Part shown: positions 1-8,533 of the stretch, one piece after another | Layout: every line of letters starts with the position of its first letter | How positions within the stretch are numbered: the first letter of the stretch is position 1 | Assembly: GCA_963783235.1 (NCBI GenBank) | Contig: CAWAMN010000001.1 | Location: forward strand, 1,674,001 to 1,738,000 | Source: Thiohalomonas sp963783235 | Lineage (GTDB): Bacteria > Pseudomonadota > Gammaproteobacteria > Thiohalomonadales > Thiohalomonadaceae | Direction of reading: 5' to 3' | DNA length: 64,000 bases | Position numbers and translations under genes: made by a program | The notes under the pieces: generated by a model | Seen by the model: only the letters and a program-made list of their open reading frames with translations | Told to the model about the DNA's origin: nothing | The model's database searches: none

Positions 1-1
1 C

Positions 2-358
2 GGTGAACTCGGCATCGAGCCCCTTCAGCTCGACGAATCAGCCCGGCAAGCGCTGGAGAAGTACCCCTTTCCCGGCAATGTCCGGGAACTGGAAAACATC
101 CTGGAGCGCGCCGTCACGCTATGCGAGGACATCCGCATCAGCCAAGCGCTCCTCCAACTTCCCGAAGGGAGTCCGCTCCAAACAAACGAAGTCCGTGACG
201 GGGCCGTCGAATTGGAGCCCTATCTGATGGAAATCGAGCGTAAGACCATTATCGACGCGCTCGAAAAGACCCGCTTCAACAAAACCGCCGCCGCCAAACG
301 CCTCGGGTTGTCCTTCCGTTCCCTCCGCTACCGCCTCAAAAAGCTGGACATCGAGTGA
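2..358 (+). CDS. pilR: PilR, type IV pilus two-component response regulator (C-terminal part)
   Basis: Open at the left window edge; 118 codons remain before the TGA. The visible part is the end of the sigma-54 AAA+ domain, with the FPGNVRELENILERAV motif typical of NtrC-family activators. It is followed by a linker and a C-terminal Fis-type helix-turn-helix (NKTAAAKRLGLSFRSLRYRLKKL). In the family, PilR is phosphorylated by PilS and activates the pilA promoter with sigma-54. That fits here, because a sigma-54 promoter and pilA follow directly. The receiver domain and Walker motifs lie outside the window, so naming it PilR rather than another NtrC-type regulator rests on the neighbour. Confidence 0.88.
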   Translation, partial: GELGIEPLQLDESARQALEKYPFPGNVRELENILERAVTLCEDIRISQALLQLPEGSPLQTNEVRDGAVELEPYLMEIERKTIIDALEKTRFNKTAAAKRLGLSFRSLRYRLKKLDIE

Positions 359-571
359 ATCGCAGGTGACGAAATTTGTCACTCATGGACGTAGTTAGTC
401 ACTCACCAGCTGACAAATGATCGCCCTTTCGATTACCTCTCAGCTCCGTTGCGGCTGGTTAGGACAAATACGGCAGATAATTCGCGTCGAAGCGCCGGAA
501 TGTGACCCCGAACACGCATTCGCCCCCTCGCAAAATTGCACAATCAAGCTGCTGGACACGCCAGACGTGGT

Positions 572-587
572 TGGCACACTACCTGCT
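572..587 (+). promoter_or_regulatory. sigma-54 (-24/-12) promoter of pilA
   Basis: TGGCAC-N5-CTGCT: the GG at 573-574 and the GC at 585-586 are separated by exactly 10 bases, matching the -24/-12 consensus TGGCAC-N5-TTGCW. Transcription would start near 598, giving a leader of about 70 bases before the pilA ATG. A PilR-type activator gene lies directly upstream. Confidence 0.8.
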
Positions 588-666
588 TAATCCCAGGGGA
601 AACTCGGCCAGAACAACAATATCGGCCGAAGAGCTTGCACCATTTATCCCAGTAAGGAGAACATCC

Positions 667-1113
667 ATGAAGAATGTACAACAGGGTTTCACCCTCATCG
701 AATTGATGATCGTCGTCGCGATCATCGGTATCCTGGCCGCTGTGGCCATCCCGGCCTACCAGGATTACACCATCCGCGCCAAAGTCACCGAGCTGCTGTC
801 GCTCGGATCCGGCGTCAAAACCAGCATGTATGAGGCCTATGCCGGTGGCGGAACCATGCCTGCAGCCGGTGACGGCGTGATCACCGATGCCAAAGCTATC
901 TTTGAGTCATCCGACTACGTCGCGGCGGGCGATGCCGCCTACGCCCAGACCTCGACAAATGTCGGTACGTGGACGTTGACGCTGTCGAATCTCGGAGGCG
1001 GCGCTGACGGCTCGACCTTCGGGCTGCAATTTACGGGTTCTGCTACCGGCTTGAAAACGGACTGCAGCACCGGCAATCTGGCTGGCAAATTCCTGCCCAG
1101 CCAGTGTAAGTAA
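667..1113 (+). CDS. pilA: type IV major pilin PilA
   Basis: 148 aa. The start is the ATG at 667 with AAGGAG 8 bases upstream; the longer open frame from 502 would remove the class III leader. The leader MKNVQQG is followed by F8 and the hydrophobic N-methylated helix FTLIELMIVVAIIGILAAVA, so PilD should cleave after G7. The C-terminus has a Cys133-Cys147 pair that would close the D-region disulfide loop, as in Pseudomonas and Neisseria pilins. The gene has its own sigma-54 promoter and a strong terminator, so it is probably monocistronic and highly expressed. The glycan-type genes downstream suggest possible pilin modification (inference). Confidence 0.95.
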   Translation: MKNVQQGFTLIELMIVVAIIGILAAVAIPAYQDYTIRAKVTELLSLGSGVKTSMYEAYAGGGTMPAAGDGVITDAKAIFESSDYVAAGDAAYAQTSTNVGTWTLTLSNLGGGADGSTFGLQFTGSATGLKTDCSTGNLAGKFLPSQCK

Positions 1114-1151
1114 GCCTTGCCAACGGCAATTGCCTGCTATTAGGGCTAAGA

Positions 1152-1182
1152 AGCGGTCCCCTGAACGGGACCGCTTTTTTTT
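1152..1182 (+). terminator. rho-independent terminator of pilA
   Basis: A perfect 9-bp stem AGCGGTCCC/GGGACCGCT with a 6-base loop, running directly into eight T residues. It lies 38 bases after the pilA stop codon. Confidence 0.93.
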
Positions 1183-1371
1183 GCCCGCGGGAAAGGTTGA
1201 AGTCGGACCGTTGCACTCCCTGGAGAATGCAAGATGCACACCTCTATGTGTAGGTTTGCTACCGAATGCCCAATCCAAATTACCCAAATCGCCATTTCTG
1301 CTTGAGTGGTTCGGACAAAGGCTAGTCACCTTATAGAAAGCCCTGTAAAACTCGTCACAAAGAAAGTCTCA

Positions 1372-3036
1372 ATGATCCAGACCCGCCCTGATCTCGCTTT
1401 TACCCTGATTGTAATCAGCCTTGTTGGCCCCCTGATCTATTGGCCCGGCCTCTCCGGAGGCTTCGCTTTTGATGATTTCGCCAATATCGTCCACAACGCT
1501 CGCCTGCACCTGCATTCGTTTAGCTTTGATGCGCTCTGGCAAGCAGCCTGGTCGCATAGCGGGCACCTCGGGCGCCCGATGAGTATGGCGACGTTCGCAC
1601 TTAACCATCTTGCATCCGGCCCAGCCCCGTTCGCGTTCAAACTAACCAATGTCTTATTGCACACCCTTAACGGAATACTCGTCTTCTTTCTAGCCGCCTC
1701 CCTCCTAAACCGGCTTGATCAGGGCAGGTATGTCGAGCGGACTGATACCGCACACCAGAGTTGGCTGGCCTTGCTCATTGCCATAGCCTGGCTCGCCCAC
1801 CCCATCAATCTTTCCCCCGCACTCTATATCGTCCAGCGGATGACCAGCCTCGCTGCGTTTTTCATGTTGCTTGCCCTGCTCGCATATTTAGGTGGCCGTA
1901 GCGCCCTGGTGCGGGGCGAGCGAAAAGGGTGGTGGTTGATAGGGGCCGCTATATCATTACTCACGCCACTGGCGGTGTTCTCAAAGGAAACCGGCGCTTT
2001 GGCACCTGTTTTGATGTTTATTGTCGAAATCAGTGTCCTCCGGTTCGAGGTCCAAAATAGAATTGATCGAAGGGTATTAATCACCCTGTTCTTCATCCTT
2101 CTCGTCGTTCTTCCTATCGCGGGATTTATAGCGATGTTTGGTACTGACATTCAGCACTTTGCTGTTTCGCGGTATCAGCTACGAGATTTCTCGTTGGGTG
2201 AGCGACTGTTGAGTGAAGGACGGGCGCTTTGGCTCTATTTGAAGATGATTATCATTCCCCAACCGGGGGATTTTGGACTCTTCCATGATGACTTCAAAGC
2301 CTCCCGAGGATGGCTTGTTCCCACAACCACCTTGCCGGCGATAGTCGGGATTGGGCTATTAATTGCCACTGCGGTATTTTCCCTAAAACACTACCCCCCG
2401 ATAGCATTCGGCATACTATTTTTTCTTGCCGGTCACCTTCTTGAATCTACCGTCTTTCCCCTTGAATTGGTTCATGAGCATCGTAACTACCTGCCCTCTT
2501 TTGGTGTGATTTTTGCGTTGTTCTACACAGTCCTCGACCGCTCTTTTTTGCCACGCTTATTGCCGCTCCGCCGTTTTTTCGCGATTGCAATAATGATGGT
2601 CTTCGCTTTGCTTACGCTGTTTAGGGCGAGCGACTGGGGCAACCCACTCGGCCAAGCCCAAGCAATGGTTGCTCACCACCCAGAGTCCGCACGCTCTCAT
2701 CAGGAGTTGGCCGGCGCCTACGTCGCCTTCATGGATAGACCCGAACTGGATAGAGAGCGCCTGTTCAAACTTTCCGAACATCACTTTCAGCAGGCCTCCC
2801 TTTTGGAGCCTGCGTCCGCCGATGGCCCCCTCGGGTTACTTGTCCTCTATGGACGAGCTGGACATGAACTCGGCCCGGCATTGATGACTGAACTTGAGAC
2901 TCGGCTCGCAACACCTCCTTTCAGAGCATCGTACGCCGTGGGCATAATCTCTGTCTCAAGATGTATGAAAAACAGAGAGTGCACCTTCGACGAGGATATT
3001 CTTCGAGCGCATCGTGCAAGCGGCCCTACGGAATGA
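1372..3036 (+). CDS. polytopic GT-C-like membrane protein with TPR tail (TfpW/TMTC type), frameshifted
   Basis: 554 codons from the ATG at 1372 to the TGA. About ten hydrophobic segments follow an N-terminal helix and a first periplasmic loop bearing FDDFANI, the acidic pair seen in GT-C lipid-linked-sugar transferases of the PMT/TMTC/TfpW kind. From about residue 430 the protein becomes a soluble TPR-like region (AHHPESARSHQELAGAYVAF). The frame stops early: the next frame continues the TPR region from about 3002 to 3361. Its place directly after pilA matches that of pilin-modifying transferases in Pseudomonas. The transferase role is inferred from the loop motif, topology and location. Other GT-C or polymerase-like activities are possible. 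Confidence 0.6.
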   Translation: MIQTRPDLAFTLIVISLVGPLIYWPGLSGGFAFDDFANIVHNARLHLHSFSFDALWQAAWSHSGHLGRPMSMATFALNHLASGPAPFAFKLTNVLLHTLNGILVFFLAASLLNRLDQGRYVERTDTAHQSWLALLIAIAWLAHPINLSPALYIVQRMTSLAAFFMLLALLAYLGGRSALVRGERKGWWLIGAAISLLTPLAVFSKETGALAPVLMFIVEISVLRFEVQNRIDRRVLITLFFILLVVLPIAGFIAMFGTDIQHFAVSRYQLRDFSLGERLLSEGRALWLYLKMIIIPQPGDFGLFHDDFKASRGWLVPTTTLPAIVGIGLLIATAVFSLKHYPPIAFGILFFLAGHLLESTVFPLELVHEHRNYLPSFGVIFALFYTVLDRSFLPRLLPLRRFFAIAIMMVFALLTLFRASDWGNPLGQAQAMVAHHPESARSHQELAGAYVAFMDRPELDRERLFKLSEHHFQQASLLEPASADGPLGLLVLYGRAGHELGPALMTELETRLATPPFRASYAVGIISVSRCMKNRECTFDEDILRAHRASGPTE

Positions 3037-3361
3037 ACGCACCACTGGTCGCAAGCGCGCAGCTGTCCTCTTTGCGATGTATGATTATCTTGCCAACGTT
3101 AGGCAGAATTTTCGCAAAGCCATTCAGCTAGCCGTTTTGGCCACGGATGCTGCACCGAATGAATTGCAGTATCGGGCAAACTTGTTTCGCCTGCTGCTCA
3201 GCGTTAGGGAACTGGATGGTGCCAAACGGCAACTTGATATAATGCGCAACAAAGACTCGTACGGCCGTTACACCAAACTCATTAATGGTTGCGAAAATGA
3301 CTTTGACCAGATAACCGCCATCCATAATGAGAATGACGAGCTGACACGCGATAAAAAGTAA
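3014..3361 (+). pseudogene. displaced C-terminal TPR part of the preceding membrane protein
   Basis: This frame is open through 2999-3361 and has only a GTG at 3014 as a start. Joining the upstream frame at GAT-ATT to this frame at TTC-GAG gives DI-FERIVQAALRNER and a continuous helical repeat region (YDYLANVRQNFRKAIQLAVL, then APNELQYRANLFRLLLSVRE). Removing one base near 2998-3002 would restore a single protein of about 662 aa (1372-3361). It is therefore read as the tail of the upstream gene displaced by a one-base insertion. An assembly error or a separately translated fragment remains possible. Confidence 0.7.
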
Positions 3362-3494
3362 GGCCCCCAGTGAGGCCCGGTGCTTTTCCAGCTACTGACC
3401 CACTGATGAAGGACATAAATACCAGGGTAATCAGAATGGATTGGGTGCCCGTGGGATTTTGTTCTCCCGAACTCATGGAGGAGGACACCTCTTA

Positions 3495-5507
3495 ATGCGT
3501 TCCCCTCGAACGAATACCAACGGGATGGCCAGCCTTGCGTTCAGACCCGACCTTCAAGGGCTGCGAGCGATTGCCATTTTGGCGGTTGTGGTGAGCCACG
3601 CCGGGGCGACACTGTTTTCCGGTGGCTTTGTCGGTGTGGATATTTTTTTCGTACTCTCCGGTTATCTGATCACCGGCCTTTTGCTTTGCGAGCATCGACA
3701 AAATGGGCGCATCGTTTTAATCCGGTTTTACGCACGAAGGCTAAAACGACTGTTACCCGCGTTGGTCGTAATGCTGATCGGAACAAGCATTGCAACAGTT
3801 TGGCTATTGTCCACTAGCGAGGCCCACGCATACTTGGCCTCGGCCCCTTTCGCTGCAGCATGGACCAGCAATATCTATTTGGCGTTCACCAGGTTCGGCT
3901 ACTTCGATGAATTGGGAACGCGGGATATATTCCTGCACACATGGTCGCTGGGCGTAGAGGAGCAGTTTTACCTGGTCTGGCCACTGATACTCTTGGCCTT
4001 TCTATTTGCCCAAAAACGTTTTCCCGAAAGACCAAATGGCTGGATTGCGATTCTCGGGATAGTATTTGCGTCCAGCCTTGCCGTTTCACTTTATTGGACG
4101 TATACGGCGCCACATGCGGCGTTCTATCTAATGCCATCGCGTGTCTGGCAATTCACGCTAGGGGCACTCGTATACCTTCTGGTTGAGGAAAGTCCTTCAC
4201 GTGAAAAGGGAGCGGGCGCGAAATCACACACCATCTTTGGAGGAGTTTCATCGCGAATTGTCTTGAGTGTTGGCCTGCTCCTTGTCACCGCTAGCGTCAT
4301 TGGTCTTCACCCAGAATTGGCCTATCCCGGATTCTGGGCACTCGCGCCATCGTTAGGTGCGGCACTGGTCATTATCGCAGGGCATGCCCTACCCGCAGAA
4401 CGGCACGGTCCACTTGCACATCCGGCCTTGGTTTGGCTGGGCGATCGCTCTTACTCATGGTATCTCTGGCACTGGCCAGTTCTCGTTCTTGGTTTTTCGC
4501 TGGGGTTCGAAGGAAGACCGCTACCCACGGCAGGGTTAGTACTCCTTTCATTGCTTGCAGCAATTCTTAGCTACCGTTTTGTTGAATTACCCTTTTGGAA
4601 AGGTCGATTCCGTCAAGCCCAACCACGTCGTATTCTGCTGCTGAGCGTACTGGCCATGACATTGACCATTGCAGGATCGTTCCACCAACTACGATTACTT
4701 CCACACTCGCACCCTGCCACCCGAGCGGTCAACCAATGGAGAATGGATCTCCCGATAATCTATAAGCTGGGCTGTGATGCTTGGTATCAGCATGCCCGGG
4801 TTGAACCCTGCATCTTTGGCAGGAACGACGCTGCAAAAACGGTTGTGCTATTGGGCGATAGTATAGGCGCACAATGGTTTTCAATGGTTCCGGCGATTTT
4901 CTCCGGGCCCGAGTGGCGCACGATCGTTCTGACAAAGTCCTCGTGTGCGATGGTGGATGAAGATTACTTCTACTCACGGATCAAGCAGACCTACCAAGTA
5001 TGTGCCGATTGGCGCGAGGGAGTCCTGGAGATGCTTGATGAGAATAAGCCCGATGTAATCATTATGGGCAACTCCGTGCGATACAAGTTCAGCAGCGCCC
5101 AGTGGGTTGAAGGGAGTCAAAGAATTTTCGAACGCATAAGCAAAGCCGCCAAGCACGTTTTGGTCATTCCGGGAACCCCCAGTCTTGGCTTTGATGGCCC
5201 CGGATGCCTGGCCAGACACCTTTCACCCGAGGGCCACATCGATACTGATGCCTGCATCGCAACCGCTCGCATGCAGCGAGCGAAGACTGTTATACGGTAT
5301 CTCGAAGACGCTGCCCAACCCTTCCCTAATCTCCACATTCTCGATTTGAATGACCTCGTATGCCCTGGCGGCGTGTGCGATGCAGCCGGTCCCAAAACTC
5401 TAGCGGTCTTTCGTGACAGCAAACACCTGACAGATTCCTTTGTAAAGGATCAGATTCCTATTGCCGAAGAGCGAATTAGGCGCATTCTAGCGGACCATGC
5501 ACCGTAA
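3495..5507 (+). CDS. membrane acyltransferase 3 fused to SGNH domain (OatA-like O-acetyltransferase)
   Basis: 670 aa from the ATG at 3495, preceded by a GGAGGAGG tract. The N-terminal half is an acyltransferase-3 membrane domain: FRPDLQGLRAIAILAVVVSH with the catalytic-type His near residue 35, GGFVGVDIFFVLSGYLITG, and TWSLGVEEQFYLVWPL. The C-terminal half is a periplasmic SGNH hydrolase-like domain with VVLLGDSIGAQW (nucleophile Ser), IMGNSVRY and a late DSKHLTDSF carrying the D-x-x-H pair. Family members O-acetylate peptidoglycan, LPS O-antigen or other surface glycans. The location in a glycan island between pilA and pilB suggests a surface polysaccharide or pilin glycan as acceptor, which the sequence cannot settle. 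Confidence 0.9.
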   Translation: MRSPRTNTNGMASLAFRPDLQGLRAIAILAVVVSHAGATLFSGGFVGVDIFFVLSGYLITGLLLCEHRQNGRIVLIRFYARRLKRLLPALVVMLIGTSIATVWLLSTSEAHAYLASAPFAAAWTSNIYLAFTRFGYFDELGTRDIFLHTWSLGVEEQFYLVWPLILLAFLFAQKRFPERPNGWIAILGIVFASSLAVSLYWTYTAPHAAFYLMPSRVWQFTLGALVYLLVEESPSREKGAGAKSHTIFGGVSSRIVLSVGLLLVTASVIGLHPELAYPGFWALAPSLGAALVIIAGHALPAERHGPLAHPALVWLGDRSYSWYLWHWPVLVLGFSLGFEGRPLPTAGLVLLSLLAAILSYRFVELPFWKGRFRQAQPRRILLLSVLAMTLTIAGSFHQLRLLPHSHPATRAVNQWRMDLPIIYKLGCDAWYQHARVEPCIFGRNDAAKTVVLLGDSIGAQWFSMVPAIFSGPEWRTIVLTKSSCAMVDEDYFYSRIKQTYQVCADWREGVLEMLDENKPDVIIMGNSVRYKFSSAQWVEGSQRIFERISKAAKHVLVIPGTPSLGFDGPGCLARHLSPEGHIDTDACIATARMQRAKTVIRYLEDAAQPFPNLHILDLNDLVCPGGVCDAAGPKTLAVFRDSKHLTDSFVKDQIPIAEERIRRILADHAP

Positions 5508-5571
5508 TGTACCGAAGGAAGAGTTTTGTCATACCGACATTTACACCAAAGAACTTTATAAATTACAACGA

Positions 5572-5580
5572 TGGTATAAT
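5572..5580 (+). promoter_or_regulatory. extended -10 promoter of the glycosyltransferase operon
   Basis: TGGTATAAT: a consensus TATAAT at 5575-5580 preceded by the TGn extension. There is no good -35 box at 17 bases, as is common for extended -10 promoters. Start of transcription would be near 5587, about 40 bases before the first glycosyltransferase gene. Confidence 0.6.
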
Positions 5581-5627
5581 CACAGCGCCCACACGTTCTC
5601 TATCAGTCGAGCGCCTCTTTACTGAAG

Positions 5628-6485
5628 TTGTCCATAGTCATTCCGGCAAAAAATGAAAGCACTTCACTTGAAATTCTTCTTCAAGGTCTACGCCAACAGA
5701 TTTCCGCCGACGAGATCATCATTGTCGATGATGGTTCATCCGACTCGACAGCTGAGGTAGGCCGAAAGCATAATGCGACCGTCATCCAACACCCATACGG
5801 AATGGGCAACGGTGCTGCGATCAAGAGCGGGACACGAGCAGCAAAGGGCGAGGTCATTGTCTTCATGGATGCTGACGGGCAGCATGATCCAGCCGATATC
5901 CCCCGATTGCTCGCTCTGATTGGCAAAGGATTTGATATGGTCGTGGGGGCACGCCAGAAAGGATCACAGGCGGATATCGGGCGTGGGCTCGCGAACGCCT
6001 TATATAATCGCCTTGCCAGCTACATGACGAACCAGAAAGTCCAGGACCTGACTTCGGGCTTTCGGGCGGTCAGAGCCGATAAATTCCGCGAGTTTCTTCA
6101 CCTGCTGCCCAACGGATTCTCCTATCCGACCACCTCTACAATGGCCTTCTTCCGGGCCGGTTATCCAGTAGCCTACGAGCCTATACATGCCGCACCTCGT
6201 GAAGGCGAAAGCCACATCAAACCGATAAAGGACGGGGTACGGTTTCTGCTGATTATCTTCAAGGTTGGGACGCTCTACTCACCACTGAAGCTCTTCGCTC
6301 CCGCAAGCTTGCTTTTCTTTCTTCTGGGTGTGGGATACTACCTATATACCTTTGTTACGGAGGGGCGCTTTACCAACATGAGCGCACTATTGCTCACCAC
6401 TGCCGTGATTATCTTCCTGATCGGTTTGGTATCGGAACAAATCACGGCACTTATGTACAAGGAAAGTGTTGATCGAGATAACTGA
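5628..6485 (+). CDS. family 2 glycosyltransferase, polyprenol-phosphate sugar transferase-like, with C-terminal membrane helices
   Basis: 285 aa from a TTG start at 5628; an earlier CTG cannot be excluded. A GT-A fold is shown by SIVIPAKNE at the N-terminus, the VDDGSSDST nucleotide-sugar motif (residues 33-41), and the metal-binding DADGQHD (81-87). The C-terminal 80 residues contain two hydrophobic helices (LFAPASLLFFLLGVGYYLY and ALLLTTAVIIFLIGLV), as in DPMS/ArnC/GtrB-type enzymes that load a sugar onto undecaprenyl phosphate. It opens a run of four genes (5628-9675), so it may supply the lipid-linked sugar for the island's GT-C-like protein. That link is inference. Confidence 0.85.
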   Translation: MSIVIPAKNESTSLEILLQGLRQQISADEIIIVDDGSSDSTAEVGRKHNATVIQHPYGMGNGAAIKSGTRAAKGEVIVFMDADGQHDPADIPRLLALIGKGFDMVVGARQKGSQADIGRGLANALYNRLASYMTNQKVQDLTSGFRAVRADKFREFLHLLPNGFSYPTTSTMAFFRAGYPVAYEPIHAAPREGESHIKPIKDGVRFLLIIFKVGTLYSPLKLFAPASLLFFLLGVGYYLYTFVTEGRFTNMSALLLTTAVIIFLIGLVSEQITALMYKESVDRDN

Positions 6486-6572
6486 AAATTGCCAGGCGAG
6501 TTGAAAGCTGGGACTCAATCCGTTCCACCACACCGTGAATAATTGCCCCGAGGCAATGTACTGCCCAACGCC

Positions 6573-7625
6573 ATGCGCTTTCTAATCGACATCTGTCACC
6601 CCGCCCACGTCCACTTCTTCCGAAATCCGGTTGAAGAGCTGCGTGCCCGAGGCCATGAGGTGCTGATCACCAGCCGTAATAAGGAAGTCACTTTGACACT
6701 ACTGGACAGGATTGGCTGGGAACACCTGCCACTGTCGAGTGCCGCCGACGGGGCATTCGCACTGGCCAGTGAACTAATTCGCAGGAATATCTCACTGCTT
6801 CGTGTCGTAAGACAATTCCAACCCGACTGCATGGCCGCCATCGGCGGGATCTTTGTAGCGCAGGTGGGTGCCGTTGCCCGCATTCCCTCACTCGTGTTCT
6901 ACGATACCGAAAATGCTCGGCTGCAAAATAGGCTAACCTATCCGTTCGCTTCGCTGGTTGCCGCACCACGCTGTTACGAGGCGTGGCTACCTCGGCGTTC
7001 ACTGCGCTACGCGGGGTACCACGAACTCTCCTATCTGCATCCCGCCCGGTTCACTCCCGACCGGGACATCGCCCTGGCAAATGGCCTTGATCCCGTACGC
7101 GACACGTTTTTGATAAGGTTGGTTGCCTGGAAAGCCAACCATGATGTTGGCGAGCGTGGTTGGGACTCCAGTCTGCTGGAGGCCGTTATCAATCACCTTT
7201 CCCACCGCGGCAAGGTCATCATTTCGGCGGAAAGCCCGCTACCCGAACGGTTCCAACATCTCACCTACCGAGGCGATCCTTTTCAGATCCATCACCTCAT
7301 GGCATATTGCCGACTGCATATCGGCGAAAGTGCCACGATGGCTTCGGAGTCAGCGGTGCTGGGTGTCCCCGCAATCTATGCAGCTCGAACGGGGCGCGGC
7401 TACACGAACGAGCAGGAGCGACTCTACGGGCTTGTGGAAAATATCCGCTCTCTGAAGGCCGACGCGGTTGTTTCAGCCCTTGCTCGAACGCTGAACATCC
7501 CGCCCTCAATATGGCCACAACGACACAAATTACTACTCGATGAGACCATCGATATTGCAGTCCATGCCGCCGACCTAATCGAGAATTTGGGGCGCCACGG
7601 TTCAGTTAGAACGCTTACTTCATGA
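6573..7625 (+). CDS. DUF354 family protein (GT-B-like, UDP-GlcNAc epimerase/MurG-like fold)
   Basis: 350 aa from the ATG at 6573 (MRFLIDICHPAHVHFFRN); a TTG at 6543 would add ten residues. The N-terminus HPAHVHFFRNPVEELRARGH is the signature of DUF354 proteins, which by fold resemble GT-B enzymes such as MurG and UDP-GlcNAc 2-epimerase. A C-terminal HIGESATMASESAVLGVPAI resembles the donor-nucleotide loop of that fold. DUF354 genes occur in surface-polysaccharide loci, but the reaction is not established to my knowledge. The gene overlaps the next glycosyltransferase by 4 bp (ATGA), so the two are translationally coupled. It most likely acts in the cytoplasm on a nucleotide or lipid-linked sugar (inference). 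Confidence 0.8.
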   Translation: MRFLIDICHPAHVHFFRNPVEELRARGHEVLITSRNKEVTLTLLDRIGWEHLPLSSAADGAFALASELIRRNISLLRVVRQFQPDCMAAIGGIFVAQVGAVARIPSLVFYDTENARLQNRLTYPFASLVAAPRCYEAWLPRRSLRYAGYHELSYLHPARFTPDRDIALANGLDPVRDTFLIRLVAWKANHDVGERGWDSSLLEAVINHLSHRGKVIISAESPLPERFQHLTYRGDPFQIHHLMAYCRLHIGESATMASESAVLGVPAIYAARTGRGYTNEQERLYGLVENIRSLKADAVVSALARTLNIPPSIWPQRHKLLLDETIDIAVHAADLIENLGRHGSVRTLTS

Positions 7626-8533
7626 ATGCACAAAGCGAATTACCCTTCGTCAGCGTTATCATACCGATATATAACGGCACCGACTCCATTGGCGAGTTGT
7701 TAAATGCACTGGCCAAGCAAACCTATCCGCCGGACCGTCACGAAATCATCTTTGTCGATAACGGGTCTACCGATGACACCGTCGAACGGATTGTGTCCGC
7801 ACAATATCGATTTCCAAATCCACTGATCATTTTGAAGGAGACTGAAATCCAGGGCTCCTATGCTGCGCGAAATCGGGGGCTAGCGACCGCCCGCGGCGAA
7901 GTCATAGCCTTTACGGATGCAGACTGCACGCCGGTGCCGGACTGGCTGCATGCAGGCATAACCTGTCTGCTTGAAACCAGTGCGGATTTGGCGGGTGGGC
8001 AAGTTACCTTTACATATGCTTCAGACCGCCCTACCGCCGCTGAAATGATCGATGCCCGTACGAACATGCAAATGGAAATGGACATCCTACAGCGGGGGGT
8101 TACGAAAACGGCAAACCTCTTTGTTTGGCGCCGGGTCTTCGACGCCATTGGTGATTTCCCCGCGCATTTAAAGTCCGGCGGCGATGTTCTCTGGACGCGA
8201 ACAGCAACCCGCTCCGGATTCAAGCTCGTCTTTGCGTCTGGGGCGGAGATAGGCCATCCCGCGCGCAGTTGGCTCGCACTATTCGAAAAGCAATATCGCG
8301 TAGGCAAAGGACAGATTTGGGTCATGCGGGATATAGGAATGAGTTGGCTTGACATTGCCATAGATAGTCTGAGCTTCCGGAGGCGGGGAAAGACGACAGG
8401 AAAACGATCCGGTACACGCAGGGCGAGCAGGGAATACAACCGATTAGCCCTCACCGCCGGGATGGCGTGGAGCCGTGGAGCGACACTGCTCGGGCGAATA
8501 GTGTCGGCAATCAGGACTGGACTTTCACAATGA
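7622..8533 (+). CDS. family 2 glycosyltransferase
   Basis: 303 aa from the ATG at 7622, which overlaps the DUF354 stop. The GT-A motifs are clear: FVSVIIPIYNG, then VDNGSTDDT (residues 45-53), GSYAARNRGL, and TDADC (98-102) as the DXD-like metal site. A central segment with GGDVLWTRTATRSGFKLVFA corresponds to the GGEDxD-type acceptor region of inverting GT2 enzymes. The C-terminal third is basic (RRRGKTTGKRSGTRRASRE) and ends in a weak hydrophobic stretch, so it may be membrane associated. Its stop overlaps the next ATG by 4 bp. It probably extends or starts the island's glycan; donor and acceptor are unknown. Confidence 0.85.
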   Translation: MNAQSELPFVSVIIPIYNGTDSIGELLNALAKQTYPPDRHEIIFVDNGSTDDTVERIVSAQYRFPNPLIILKETEIQGSYAARNRGLATARGEVIAFTDADCTPVPDWLHAGITCLLETSADLAGGQVTFTYASDRPTAAEMIDARTNMQMEMDILQRGVTKTANLFVWRRVFDAIGDFPAHLKSGGDVLWTRTATRSGFKLVFASGAEIGHPARSWLALFEKQYRVGKGQIWVMRDIGMSWLDIAIDSLSFRRRGKTTGKRSGTRRASREYNRLALTAGMAWSRGATLLGRIVSAIRTGLSQ

